Source: Candidatus Alloenteromonas pullistercoris (GTDB taxonomy: Bacteria > Bacillota_I > Bacilli_A > RFN20 > CAG-826). From it: a stretch of DNA of 35,983 bases. A program made the translations under genes and the position numbers. The stretch spans positions 1-35,983 of the forward strand of contig JADINA010000002.1 of assembly GCA_017694295.1 (NCBI GenBank). Direction: 5' to 3'. The notes beneath the pieces were generated by a model. That model ran no database searches and was not told where the DNA came from. It saw only the letters and a program-made list of their open reading frames with translations. Every line of letters starts with the position of its first letter. Within the stretch, counting starts at the first letter, position 1. Positions 17,252 through 24,034 of this stretch are shown here, one piece after another.

Positions 17252-17284
17252 AAAGGGCAGGCAAAGCGCTTGCCCTTTTCTTCT
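17252..17284 (+). terminator. Terminator of the lipoprotein operon
   Basis: AAAGGGCAGGC pairs with GCTTGCCCTTT (one G-U pair) around an AAAGC loop, followed by a T-rich run. It lies between the lipoprotein stop and the HIT ribosome site. Confidence 0.8.
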
Positions 17285-17299
17285 ATAAGGAGGCGGAAA

Positions 17300-17716
17300 A
17301 TGAAAGACGTGTTTTGCAGGATAATCGATGGCGAACTGCCATCTTCGAAGGTTTACGAGGACGATGACGTCTTGGCCATCCTCGACATCTCCCAAACGAC
17401 AAGAGGCCATACCTTGGTCATGCCGAAAAAACATTGCACCTCGTTCCTTGATTGCGACTCCGAAACCCTCCATAAGGTATTCGACGTCGCCAGGCGCATC
17501 GGACAAGCCGAAGTCGCGGTTTTGGGGGCCAAGGGGGTCAACGTCCTAACCAACGTCGGGGAGATGGCCGGGCAAAGCGTCCCCCACTTCCACGTCCACG
17601 TCATCCCGCGTTACGCCCTTGGTGAAGGCGGGTTCCAAATAACGATGAAAGAGCAGGACACCTCGAAGATGAACCTGCCCGCTTTGGCTTTAGACATCGC
17701 CGCCGCCCTAAAGTGA
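17300..17716 (+). CDS. HIT-family nucleotide hydrolase
   Basis: Histidine-triad protein of the Hint/HinT branch, which hydrolyses phosphoramidate or dinucleotide substrates such as AMP-lysine or Ap4A. The catalytic HFHVH triad (H96, H98, H100) and the N-terminal CRIIDGELP segment are typical. 138 aa. The ATG at 17300 is set by AGGAGG 6 nt upstream; longer frames start inside the terminator. Its stop codon abuts the convergent yhaM stop with no base between. Exact substrate cannot be told from sequence. Confidence 0.93.
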   Translation: MKDVFCRIIDGELPSSKVYEDDDVLAILDISQTTRGHTLVMPKKHCTSFLDCDSETLHKVFDVARRIGQAEVAVLGAKGVNVLTNVGEMAGQSVPHFHVHVIPRYALGEGGFQITMKEQDTSKMNLPALALDIAAALK

Positions 17717-18763
17717 TTATTTGATGGCTTCCATTTCCTCTTCTAGGCTAAGCCCAGCCGGGGAGGGGTTTTCCTTGGCGTAGGTCGGCTTATAGAAGTA
17801 ACGGTCGTCCATCGAGAATATCTTGGCGGTCGATTCCCCGGGCATGATCGGCTCATAGGCCTTGTCGAGGATCATCATCTTCGCGTCGAAGTCGTCGATG
17901 AAGGAAACGGCGAGGGCCTCCCTGGTAAGGGGGATGACGGGGCTGCCGAATTCCTGCTTGCCATGGTGGCTTAGCATTATGTGCTCAATGGTCACGGCCA
18001 ATTCCTTTTTCGCGTATAAAGGATGGTCGGGGGTCTTTTCCTCTTCTTTCAAATCGTCGAAGGCGAATAGCCCGATGTCATGGGCCGCCTTGTCGACGAG
18101 GGAAAAGCCAAGGCTCACGTGGCCGAGCAATTTCCCCTCAATGGTGAAGGAGCAGGCTTGGGGGCCGCTTAGCTCAATGGTTTTGCCAATGTCGTGGATG
18201 AGGGTGCCGGCTAAGACGATGTCGCGATTAAGGCTTGGGTAGACTTCGCACACCTTGACGGCCAAATCGGCCATAGTGAGGGAATGGTAAAGGAGCCCGC
18301 AGGTGAACTCGTGGTGGTTCCTAACGGCCCCGGGCCAATAAAAATACCTTCCTTGGCTAAGCCTCACGACCTCCTCGACGAGCTTCCTAATATCCGGATT
18401 GGCAAGGCTATCGAGGTAGGCTTGATACTTTTTGGTGAGCTCTTCCTGGGTTAGAGGGGCGCTTTGGAGAAGCTCGCCCCAGTCGATCTCCTCAGTCGAA
18501 ACCTGGGAGCCCGATTTGATCTTCATCTGCAGCGCTTTGTTGTAAAGCAAGACGTCGCCTTCAATCCGGAGCACCTTTCCCTTGGCGAAAAGCTCCTCGT
18601 CCCCTTCGTCGACATCCCATTTCTTGGCCTCGATGACCCCGGTTTTGTCTTGGAGGGAGAGGCTTAGGTAGCTTTTCCCCTTGCCTGAGAGGCAGCGGCG
18701 CATATCGGCGACCAAAAGCCTCCCGAAATAGTGGTCCCCGTCGCGTAAATCCTTGATGCTCAT
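17717..18763 (-). CDS. yhaM: 3'-5' exoribonuclease YhaM
   Basis: OB-fold plus HD-domain exoribonuclease that trims RNA 3' ends in Bacillota. The OB-fold part spans about 1-100 (YLSLSLQDKTGVIEAKKW), and the HD domain about 150-310 has HHEFTCGLLYHS and the metal-binding HDIGK. At 348 aa it is slightly longer than the roughly 314 aa of the Bacillus protein. The start MSIKDLRDGD (18761-18763) follows the recX stop after 1 nt and has a GAGGAG site. Last gene of the flippase-glycosyltransferase-recX operon. Confidence 0.93.
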   Translation of the reverse strand: MSIKDLRDGDHYFGRLLVADMRRCLSGKGKSYLSLSLQDKTGVIEAKKWDVDEGDEELFAKGKVLRIEGDVLLYNKALQMKIKSGSQVSTEEIDWGELLQSAPLTQEELTKKYQAYLDSLANPDIRKLVEEVVRLSQGRYFYWPGAVRNHHEFTCGLLYHSLTMADLAVKVCEVYPSLNRDIVLAGTLIHDIGKTIELSGPQACSFTIEGKLLGHVSLGFSLVDKAAHDIGLFAFDDLKEEEKTPDHPLYAKKELAVTIEHIMLSHHGKQEFGSPVIPLTREALAVSFIDDFDAKMMILDKAYEPIMPGESTAKIFSMDDRYFYKPTYAKENPSPAGLSLEEEMEAIK

Positions 18764-18764
18764 G

Positions 18765-19553
18765 TCAATGTTCTCCTCGGTTAATATACTCCTTAATCCT
18801 CTCTGGGTCATAGCCTTTCCGGGCTAGACAAAGGAATAGCTTCCGTTTGCCCCCTTCCTTGTCTTTATAACGGGCCCAAAGGGCGTTGGCCTCCCTAAGG
18901 AACCTTTCCTCCTCCCTTGCTGGGTCAGCGCTAGGCAAGGCATTAGCAACCGCCTGCTTGGCAAGATCAAGGTCAAAGCCGCGGCTAAGCAAGGCGGAGA
19001 TGGCCTTCTCCTCCCTTTTCCTTTTCGGATAGGAAGCAAGCTTATTCGAGCAAAGATGGAGGTAGGCTTTGGCTTTTTCCATCTCTTCATCGTCGGTTAG
19101 GCCAAGCTGGCTCACCGCCTCCTCCCCAAAGCCCTTTCCCCGAAGCTCATGGCGGATGAGGTTTTCCCCGATTAGCCGCGACTTGGCCGCCTCGGCGTAT
19201 TCCTTTAAATAGGCTTCGTCGTCGAGGAGTTTGGCAGCCGAAAGCCTCTTGCAAACCTCCACGCACGTCTTTTCCTCGTGCCCCTTAGACTTTAGCTTAT
19301 CCAAAAGCTCGTTTTCGCCATATGGCCTTCTGGAAAGGCAAGAAAGGGCATCGCGGTAGCAGCTATCCTGCTTGGCGAAGGATTTGGCCTTCCTCCACTC
19401 CGCCCCCTCGACCCTTTTGCCGATGTAGAAGCGGAACTCAGTGAAGGCGTCCGCGCTTAAAAGCAGCTCCTCGCCACTAGAGAGGACGACGTTTATAAGC
19501 CCTTTCCTCTTGGCGATGTCGACTATTCTCTCACCAGCATTTTTTGCACACAC
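18765..19553 (-). CDS. recX: RecA regulator RecX
   Basis: Modulator of RecA filaments, made of repeated three-helix units; here about 262 aa. The repeats are seen as CLSRRPYGENELLDKLKSKG (about 74-93), then LIGENLIRHELRGKGF, KREEKAISALLSRGFD and GKRKLFLCLARKGYD. No ATG fits the N-terminus. The GTG at 19551-19553 is preferred since GAGG lies 9 nt upstream and the resulting overlap with the glycosyltransferase gene is short; an ATA or ATC start just downstream of that gene's stop cannot be excluded. Followed by yhaM after 1 nt. Confidence 0.85.
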   Translation of the reverse strand: MCAKNAGERIVDIAKRKGLINVVLSSGEELLLSADAFTEFRFYIGKRVEGAEWRKAKSFAKQDSCYRDALSCLSRRPYGENELLDKLKSKGHEEKTCVEVCKRLSAAKLLDDEAYLKEYAEAAKSRLIGENLIRHELRGKGFGEEAVSQLGLTDDEEMEKAKAYLHLCSNKLASYPKRKREEKAISALLSRGFDLDLAKQAVANALPSADPAREEERFLREANALWARYKDKEGGKRKLFLCLARKGYDPERIKEYINRGEH

Positions 19554-20706
19554 GTTTGTACACCTCGAATATATTGCGGTAAAACCTCTCCATCGAATAA
19601 GGCTCGATTGAGCGCGAGGCCTCCGTCCCCAGTTTGGCCAAGCCCCCCTTCCCAAGGGCGATCATCGCCGAAAGCTTATCGGGGAAGTCGTGGCAATCGA
19701 GGAAGAAGAAGCCGTTTTGCCCGTCTTTGACCGTGCCGGAGAGGTTATCGTCGTATCTGGCCAAGACGGGGAGACGGGCGGCCATCGCCTCCATGAAGGT
19801 GAGGCCCTGCGTCTCGGTGACCGAGGCCGAGGCGAAGACGTCCCCCAAATGGTAATATAGCTGGGTTTTCTCTGGGGGGCACTTGCCGGCGAAGATGACC
19901 TTATCGGCGATCCTTAGCCTCGAGGATTGCTCCTTAAGCTCATCCTCCCCCGGCCCCCAGCCGACGATGAGGAGCTTCGCCTTAAACTTGGGTTGGGATT
20001 TCAAAAACAAATCGAAGCCGTCGATGAGGACGTCGATGCTTTTTTCCTTGGCGATGCGGCCAAGGGAAAGCAAGACGAAGTCGTCCTCCCCAATGCCTAG
20101 TTCCCTTTTCAGCCTCGCAGTCTCGGCCTTATCCTCGTTTTTCGGGTCGAAGCGGTCGAAATCGATGCCGGTTGGGATGATGGAGACGGTCGCGTCGACC
20201 CCGATGGAGCGAAGGTAGTCCTTCGTCTTTTGCGATGGGGCGATGAATTCCTCGTAGACATTGCTTTTCCGCCTTAAGTAAAAGCGGATCGCCTGCCTGG
20301 CGAAGCGGTCAAAATGGCCTTTGGTGAGGTAATAGGCGTAATCCTCGTAAAGGGTGTGGCAGGTGTAAACGGCCCCGATGTGGAGGCGCGAGGCGGCTAA
20401 TGTCCCGAATATCGAGACCCCGGCGTCATGCTGGCAATGGATGATGTCGGGCCGAAACCTCTCGATTATCCGCATCGCCTCCCCCGAGTAGAAGGCCGAG
20501 GCCCGGTAGTCGTAAAGACGCTTCAGCTTAAGCCCGGGAAGGCGGATGATCCCGTCCTCGAAGCTAAGCTGCTTGGAGAAGGGGTTGGTGGTGACGACCA
20601 AAACGGCATGCCCATGGCTAAGCAGGCATTGCCGCAGATTGGCGGTTGAGGTCGCCACCCCGTTGATCTCGGGCGGGTAGGTATCGGAGAAAATGGCGAT
20701 GTTCAT
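19531..20706 (-). CDS. GT4-family glycosyltransferase, likely glycolipid synthase
   Basis: GT-B fold retaining glycosyltransferase of 391 aa resembling diacylglycerol glucosyltransferases of Bacilli and mollicutes. N-terminal MNIAIFSDTYPPEINGVA, a CHTLYEDY motif near 116-123, PTGID at 178-182 and the EX7E nucleotide-sugar motif E298...E306 (ETQGLTFME) are visible. The start overlaps the stop of the flippase-like gene (ATGA), so the two are made together: a monoglucosyl-diacylglycerol or related glycolipid could be made here and moved by the neighbour. The acceptor lipid is inferred from family and context. Confidence 0.88.
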   Translation of the reverse strand: MNIAIFSDTYPPEINGVATSTANLRQCLLSHGHAVLVVTTNPFSKQLSFEDGIIRLPGLKLKRLYDYRASAFYSGEAMRIIERFRPDIIHCQHDAGVSIFGTLAASRLHIGAVYTCHTLYEDYAYYLTKGHFDRFARQAIRFYLRRKSNVYEEFIAPSQKTKDYLRSIGVDATVSIIPTGIDFDRFDPKNEDKAETARLKRELGIGEDDFVLLSLGRIAKEKSIDVLIDGFDLFLKSQPKFKAKLLIVGWGPGEDELKEQSSRLRIADKVIFAGKCPPEKTQLYYHLGDVFASASVTETQGLTFMEAMAARLPVLARYDDNLSGTVKDGQNGFFFLDCHDFPDKLSAMIALGKGGLAKLGTEASRSIEPYSMERFYRNIFEVYKRVCKKCW

Positions 20707-22136
20707 AGGCTAAGATCGTCCCACTCCCCATAGACGTCTTGGTCTTTCATTGCCCTTTGTTTTTCCTTTGGCTTGATTTTGGATATGGCCGGCTCCGCCT
20801 TGGCCTTAGGCAAAGGGACGCTTTCTTTTTTAGTCGCGACCGGAGGCAGTTTGGGCGCGCTGCTTTCCTTTGGCTCAGGGGATTTCTTTTTGGAGAAGGA
20901 GAGCGTCTCGGAAAGCTTTTTTTGCAAAGCGAGGCGGGAAAGCTGCCTGGTCTGGAAAAGGGTATCGGCGCTTCGTTTCCTTTCATCAAAAGTCGATAGC
21001 TGCAAATCGATGAAGGTGTTGCGGTTGGCGTAATGCATCGGCTCTTTGGGCCTGGAACGGTAAAGCGCGGAGACCAAGCCGGAGACGAGGAAGACGGCGT
21101 GGAAGGTCGCGGTGCGCCAAAGCAATTGCATGGAGCTGCGCACCGCCCTATTGGGGACGGAATTGGAGAAAAGGGCATCGAAGAAAAACTCGGAGACGCC
21201 GGCTGAGCCCGGAAGGGGGATGACCCCGGTCATCATCTGGTGGAAGGAGGAGAGGAGGACGGAATGGGCGTAGGCAGGGAAACTCGGGTCGGTGAAGCCC
21301 CCGACGGCGAGCCCGGCGAAATAGGGGACGGAATTGCGAAGCGTCAGCATCACGATGAAAAGGATGGTCTGCAAAATCAAAACCGGGATGTTCGACATAA
21401 GGCGGCGGAGCTCGATTTTGAAGTTCTCGACCTGGGCGCGGGCCCGTTCGCGGCTAAGCTCGACGTTTTTGACGATCCTTATCTTCCCCAAAAACCCGAT
21501 GACGTAGACGATGATGAAGTTGTGGAACCGGTGGGAATAACTCATGACCACGAGCAGGAAGATGATCGAGATGTTGAGCAAGAAACCGAGGACGATGATC
21601 GGGATGATGGGGAGGTTGATGGTCGTGCCGAAGGCACCGAGGGTGTAAACCGGGGTCGCGATGACGGTCTTAAGCTCGAAGATGAAGGCGACCACGTCGA
21701 AGCCGACTAGCACCGACTGGTAGAGGATGAACCACATGACGAAGATCGAGGCGGCGTTGGAGATCGGCACGCCCTGCGACTTAAGGGTGTAGGCCTGCAT
21801 GACCTGCCCGCCGGAGGAGCCCGGGGTGACGTTGGAATAAAATTGCCCCACAAGCGAAGCCGCGAGCCCTTGGTGGAAATAATATTTCCTGGTGTAAAGG
21901 CGGCAGAACACCAAAATGATGAGGCCATCGACCAAATAGGAGGCGGCCACCAAGGCGAAGATGATGAGGACGTAACGCCAATCGGCGGAGCCCAGGGTGG
22001 AGATAACCTCGTTGAATTGGCCGTTGAGCGAGAAGAAAAGGGAAAGCCCGGTCGCGATTAGGACGATTAGGATGTAGATTACGTATTTAAGCGTTTTCCT
22101 ACGCGACGTTTCCAGCGGGGCCTTGGCTTTTTCCAT
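20703..22136 (-). CDS. Flippase-like (lysylphosphatidylglycerol synthase TM region) protein
   Basis: Integral membrane protein of the UPF0104/LPG_synthase_TM family, 477 aa, with about eight hydrophobic helices (from about 15 to 365) and family motifs such as TPGSSGGQVMQAY (about 103-115) and PLPGSAGVSEFF (about 297-308). The last 110 residues are a Lys/Ser/Pro/Glu-rich cytoplasmic tail. It is the first gene of an operon with the glycosyltransferase, recX and yhaM, consistent with moving the glycolipid across the membrane. No Shine-Dalgarno site is present before the ATG; a TAAAAT -10-like box ends 7 nt upstream, so the mRNA could be leaderless. Confidence 0.88.
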   Translation of the reverse strand: MEKAKAPLETSRRKTLKYVIYILIVLIATGLSLFFSLNGQFNEVISTLGSADWRYVLIIFALVAASYLVDGLIILVFCRLYTRKYYFHQGLAASLVGQFYSNVTPGSSGGQVMQAYTLKSQGVPISNAASIFVMWFILYQSVLVGFDVVAFIFELKTVIATPVYTLGAFGTTINLPIIPIIVLGFLLNISIIFLLVVMSYSHRFHNFIIVYVIGFLGKIRIVKNVELSRERARAQVENFKIELRRLMSNIPVLILQTILFIVMLTLRNSVPYFAGLAVGGFTDPSFPAYAHSVLLSSFHQMMTGVIPLPGSAGVSEFFFDALFSNSVPNRAVRSSMQLLWRTATFHAVFLVSGLVSALYRSRPKEPMHYANRNTFIDLQLSTFDERKRSADTLFQTRQLSRLALQKKLSETLSFSKKKSPEPKESSAPKLPPVATKKESVPLPKAKAEPAISKIKPKEKQRAMKDQDVYGEWDDLSL

Positions 22137-22143
22137 CTGGGCT

Positions 22144-22175
22144 ATTTTAGCCCATTAATTTGTTCTAATGAACAA
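22144..22175 (-). promoter_or_regulatory. Promoter with 16-bp dyad upstream of the glycolipid operon
   Basis: TTCATT (22167-22172), 17 nt, TAAAAT (22144-22149). A perfect dyad TTGTTCTAATGAACAA at 22160-22175 covers the -35 box and looks like a repressor operator. GGGCT/AGCCC arms (22139-22143 and 22149-22153) flank the -10 box. Confidence 0.5.
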
Positions 22176-22215
22176 AAGGCGAATACGAAAGGGGATTTCA
22201 AGCAAAATAGGCGGG

Positions 22216-22260
22216 TTTTGCATCGAAATCGCGCGTGATTTCAAATTAATTGATGCAAAA
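22216..22260. repeat. Nested inverted repeats upstream of the glycolipid operon
   Basis: Outer arms TTTTGCATC (22216-22224) and GATGCAAAA (22252-22260) are perfect; inside them GAAATC (22225-22230) and GATTTC (22237-22242) form a second dyad around GCGCGT, so 22225-22242 is a near-perfect 18-bp palindrome. No U-run follows on either strand. Probably a protein-binding site or an RNA structure. Confidence 0.5.
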
Positions 22261-22266
22261 AGGGCG

Positions 22267-22300
22267 AAAAAAATACCGGCAAGGAGGTTTTGCCGGTATT
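22267..22300 (-). terminator. Terminator of the tetR gene
   Basis: AATACCGGCAA (22272-22282) pairs with TTGCCGGTATT (22290-22300) in an 11-bp stem, followed by a T-run on the minus strand (22267-22273). Confidence 0.9.
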
Positions 22301-22331
22301 CAGCAAGGGATGGGCCAACCTATGTCTGACG

Positions 22332-22859
22332 TCAATCGGCGGCGTGCCGCTTTAAGGCGTTGACGCATTCGGTGAGCTTGTCCATGAATTGGGGGACGGT
22401 CATCTTCCTGTCCCCGTTAAGCCAATGCCGGAAAAGCCCGATCGAGCCGTAGGTGATGAAGGAGGCGAGGTAATCGGAAAGCGAATCGTTTTTGACCGTT
22501 TCCATCTGCTGCACGATAGGCTCGATTTTGGCGGAGAGCTGATGGATGAGATAGCCTTCGTCAACTTGCAAAAGCACCCCGATCTCGTCGGCGTTTTTCC
22601 TTAAATACGCCCCCACCTTCGACAAAGCCTCGGAGGGAAGGACCGTTTCGACAACGGCGACGATGGTGTCGATCACCCCATCGGATATCTCGTGGACCAC
22701 GTCCTCGACCGATTTGTAGTGCAAATAGAAAGTCGATCTCGATAAATCGCAGGCCTCGCAAATCTCGGAGACCGAGAAATCGGAGATGTCCTTCTCCTTA
22801 AGCTGGGAAAGGACGTAACGCCGGATAGCGCTGCGAGTTCTGACTATTCGTTTATCCAT
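22332..22859 (-). CDS. TetR/AcrR-family transcriptional regulator
   Basis: 175-aa one-component repressor type. The N-terminal helix-turn-helix is at about residues 29-48 (FSVSEICEACDLSRSTFYLHY), typical for TetR, and the rest is helical ligand/dimer domain that does not point to a ligand. It follows the SDR gene by 72 nt on the same strand and precedes the glycolipid operon, either of which could be its target. A TATACT box (22880-22885) and a pair of 8-bp inverted arms (CCCCTATA 22867-22874, TATAGGGG 22916-22923) suggest own promoter and autoregulation. Confidence 0.9.
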   Translation of the reverse strand: MDKRIVRTRSAIRRYVLSQLKEKDISDFSVSEICEACDLSRSTFYLHYKSVEDVVHEISDGVIDTIVAVVETVLPSEALSKVGAYLRKNADEIGVLLQVDEGYLIHQLSAKIEPIVQQMETVKNDSLSDYLASFITYGSIGLFRHWLNGDRKMTVPQFMDKLTECVNALKRHAAD

Positions 22860-22866
22860 TTTAAAT

Positions 22867-22923
22867 CCCCTATAAGTGTAGTATATCGTACATTTACCGA
22901 AAAGTGTAAAAAACCTATAGGGG
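22867..22923. promoter_or_regulatory. tetR promoter region with inverted and direct repeats
   Basis: CCCCTATA (22867-22874) and TATAGGGG (22916-22923) are perfect inverted arms 41 nt apart; AAGTGTA occurs twice as a direct repeat (22874-22880, 22902-22908). The tetR -10 box TATACT (22880-22885) lies between them. Likely operator region, by inference. Confidence 0.45.
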
Positions 22924-22930
22924 GATGGGC

Positions 22931-23695
22931 TTAAGCGCCCTTTTTCATCGTTTTCGCGCTGGTTTTGGCAATGAAACGGCGGGATACAAATCGGGAAGCG
23001 AACACCGTGAGCTTGTTTTTGAACCCGATGACCGCCAGCGATTTGCCCTGATCGCTTTTCCTTTTGCCGTATTCGGCGACATAGGCGGCGCTGACCGGCT
23101 TGATTTTGGAAAAGGTGTAATCGTTATGGGCCTTTTTGACGAAATCGGATTCGAATGGGCCAGGGCAAAGGGTCAAAAGCTTAACCGGGCTCTTCCTGAT
23201 TTCGTAGGAAATCGATTCCCCCAAAAGGAGGAGGAACCCCTTGGTCGCGTGGTAGGTGCACATATAGGGGCCGGGGTAGAAGCCGGCTATAGAACAGACG
23301 TTGATGATGTGCCCTTCCCCATTTTGGAGCATTTCGGGGAGGAAGACGCGGCAGAAATACAATGGGGCGTTGCAGTTGACCTCAGTCATGTCCAGCTGCT
23401 TGGCGACCTTCATGTCGATGAAGTCGCAGCGATCCCCAAATCCGGCGACGTTCAATAGGCAATTGACGAAATAGCCGTTTTCCTGGCAATGGGAATAAAC
23501 CTTCTCAAGTTCCTCCCTCTTGCTTAAATCGGCGGTTAAGACCTCAACGTCCCCGCCGATTTCCTCTTTGGTATTCCTAAGCCCCGCCGCATCCTTATCG
23601 ACTAGCAGCAAGGCGTTGCCTTGCCTCCCGTAAAGAAGGGCGAATTCCTTCCCCAGCCCGGAGGCGGCCCCGGTTATCAAGGTTATCTTCTTCAT
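22931..23695 (-). CDS. Short-chain dehydrogenase/reductase
   Basis: NAD(P)-dependent oxidoreductase of the classical SDR family, 254 aa. The cofactor motif TGAASGLG is at residues 8-15, NVAG at 83-86, and the catalytic Ser136 (CSIAG), Tyr149 and Lys153 (YHATK) are all present. D34 after the second strand (LLVDKD) favours NAD. The C-terminal 40 residues are basic with a short hydrophobic stretch, as in SDRs that sit at the membrane. AGGAGA precedes the ATG. Substrate unknown; the neighbouring tetR may control it. Confidence 0.9.
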   Translation of the reverse strand: MKKITLITGAASGLGKEFALLYGRQGNALLLVDKDAAGLRNTKEEIGGDVEVLTADLSKREELEKVYSHCQENGYFVNCLLNVAGFGDRCDFIDMKVAKQLDMTEVNCNAPLYFCRVFLPEMLQNGEGHIINVCSIAGFYPGPYMCTYHATKGFLLLLGESISYEIRKSPVKLLTLCPGPFESDFVKKAHNDYTFSKIKPVSAAYVAEYGKRKSDQGKSLAVIGFKNKLTVFASRFVSRRFIAKTSAKTMKKGA

Positions 23696-23719
23696 GTCTT
23701 ATTCTCCTAAGCGTCCCTA

Positions 23720-23749
23720 ATTATAGTAAGCGGGCAATCGGGAATTAAA
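23720..23749 (-). promoter_or_regulatory. Promoter of the SDR gene
   Basis: TATAAT at 23720-23725 with a weak TTTAAT -35 at 23744-23749 (18-nt spacer), 24 nt before the ATG. Confidence 0.55.
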
Positions 23750-23941
23750 GGGCTCGGGGGTTAGTCACGCTTTGACAAATGGGCAACGCTTTCCATAGTC
23801 AATCCAAACAAAGGGGGACTTCGCCGTTCTCCTAAATGCAGCCTTTTGGCAATATGCATACCTGCCTAGCGGCAAACTCAAGCGAGGTGATTGGGGAAAG
23901 AAGCATTGCCCCTAGCATCTGCCCCGCCATAGGCGATAAGG

Positions 23942-23977
23942 GCAAAAGGAAAGCCAGACTGCGCGCGGCAATCTGGC
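23942..23977 (-). terminator. Terminator of the Big2 lipoprotein operon
   Basis: On the minus strand a 10-bp stem (GCCAGATTGC with GCAGTCTGGC, one G-U pair) around a CGCGC loop, then TTTCCTTTT. It lies about 58 nt after the stop of the lipoprotein gene. The rest of 23750-24034 holds nothing else I can support except a TTGACA/CATAGT pair at 23772-23799 facing right with no gene behind it. Confidence 0.7.
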
Positions 23978-24034
23978 AATCGATTGTTAAGCCTCTAGCG
24001 TGTTCGCTACAAGCCCGATGCGGCTAAGCACCCA

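Noticed and set aside
23836-24027. 63-codon plus-strand frame between SDR and Big2 genes
   Set aside because: No ribosome site, no recognisable motif, and it crosses a terminator of the opposite strand.
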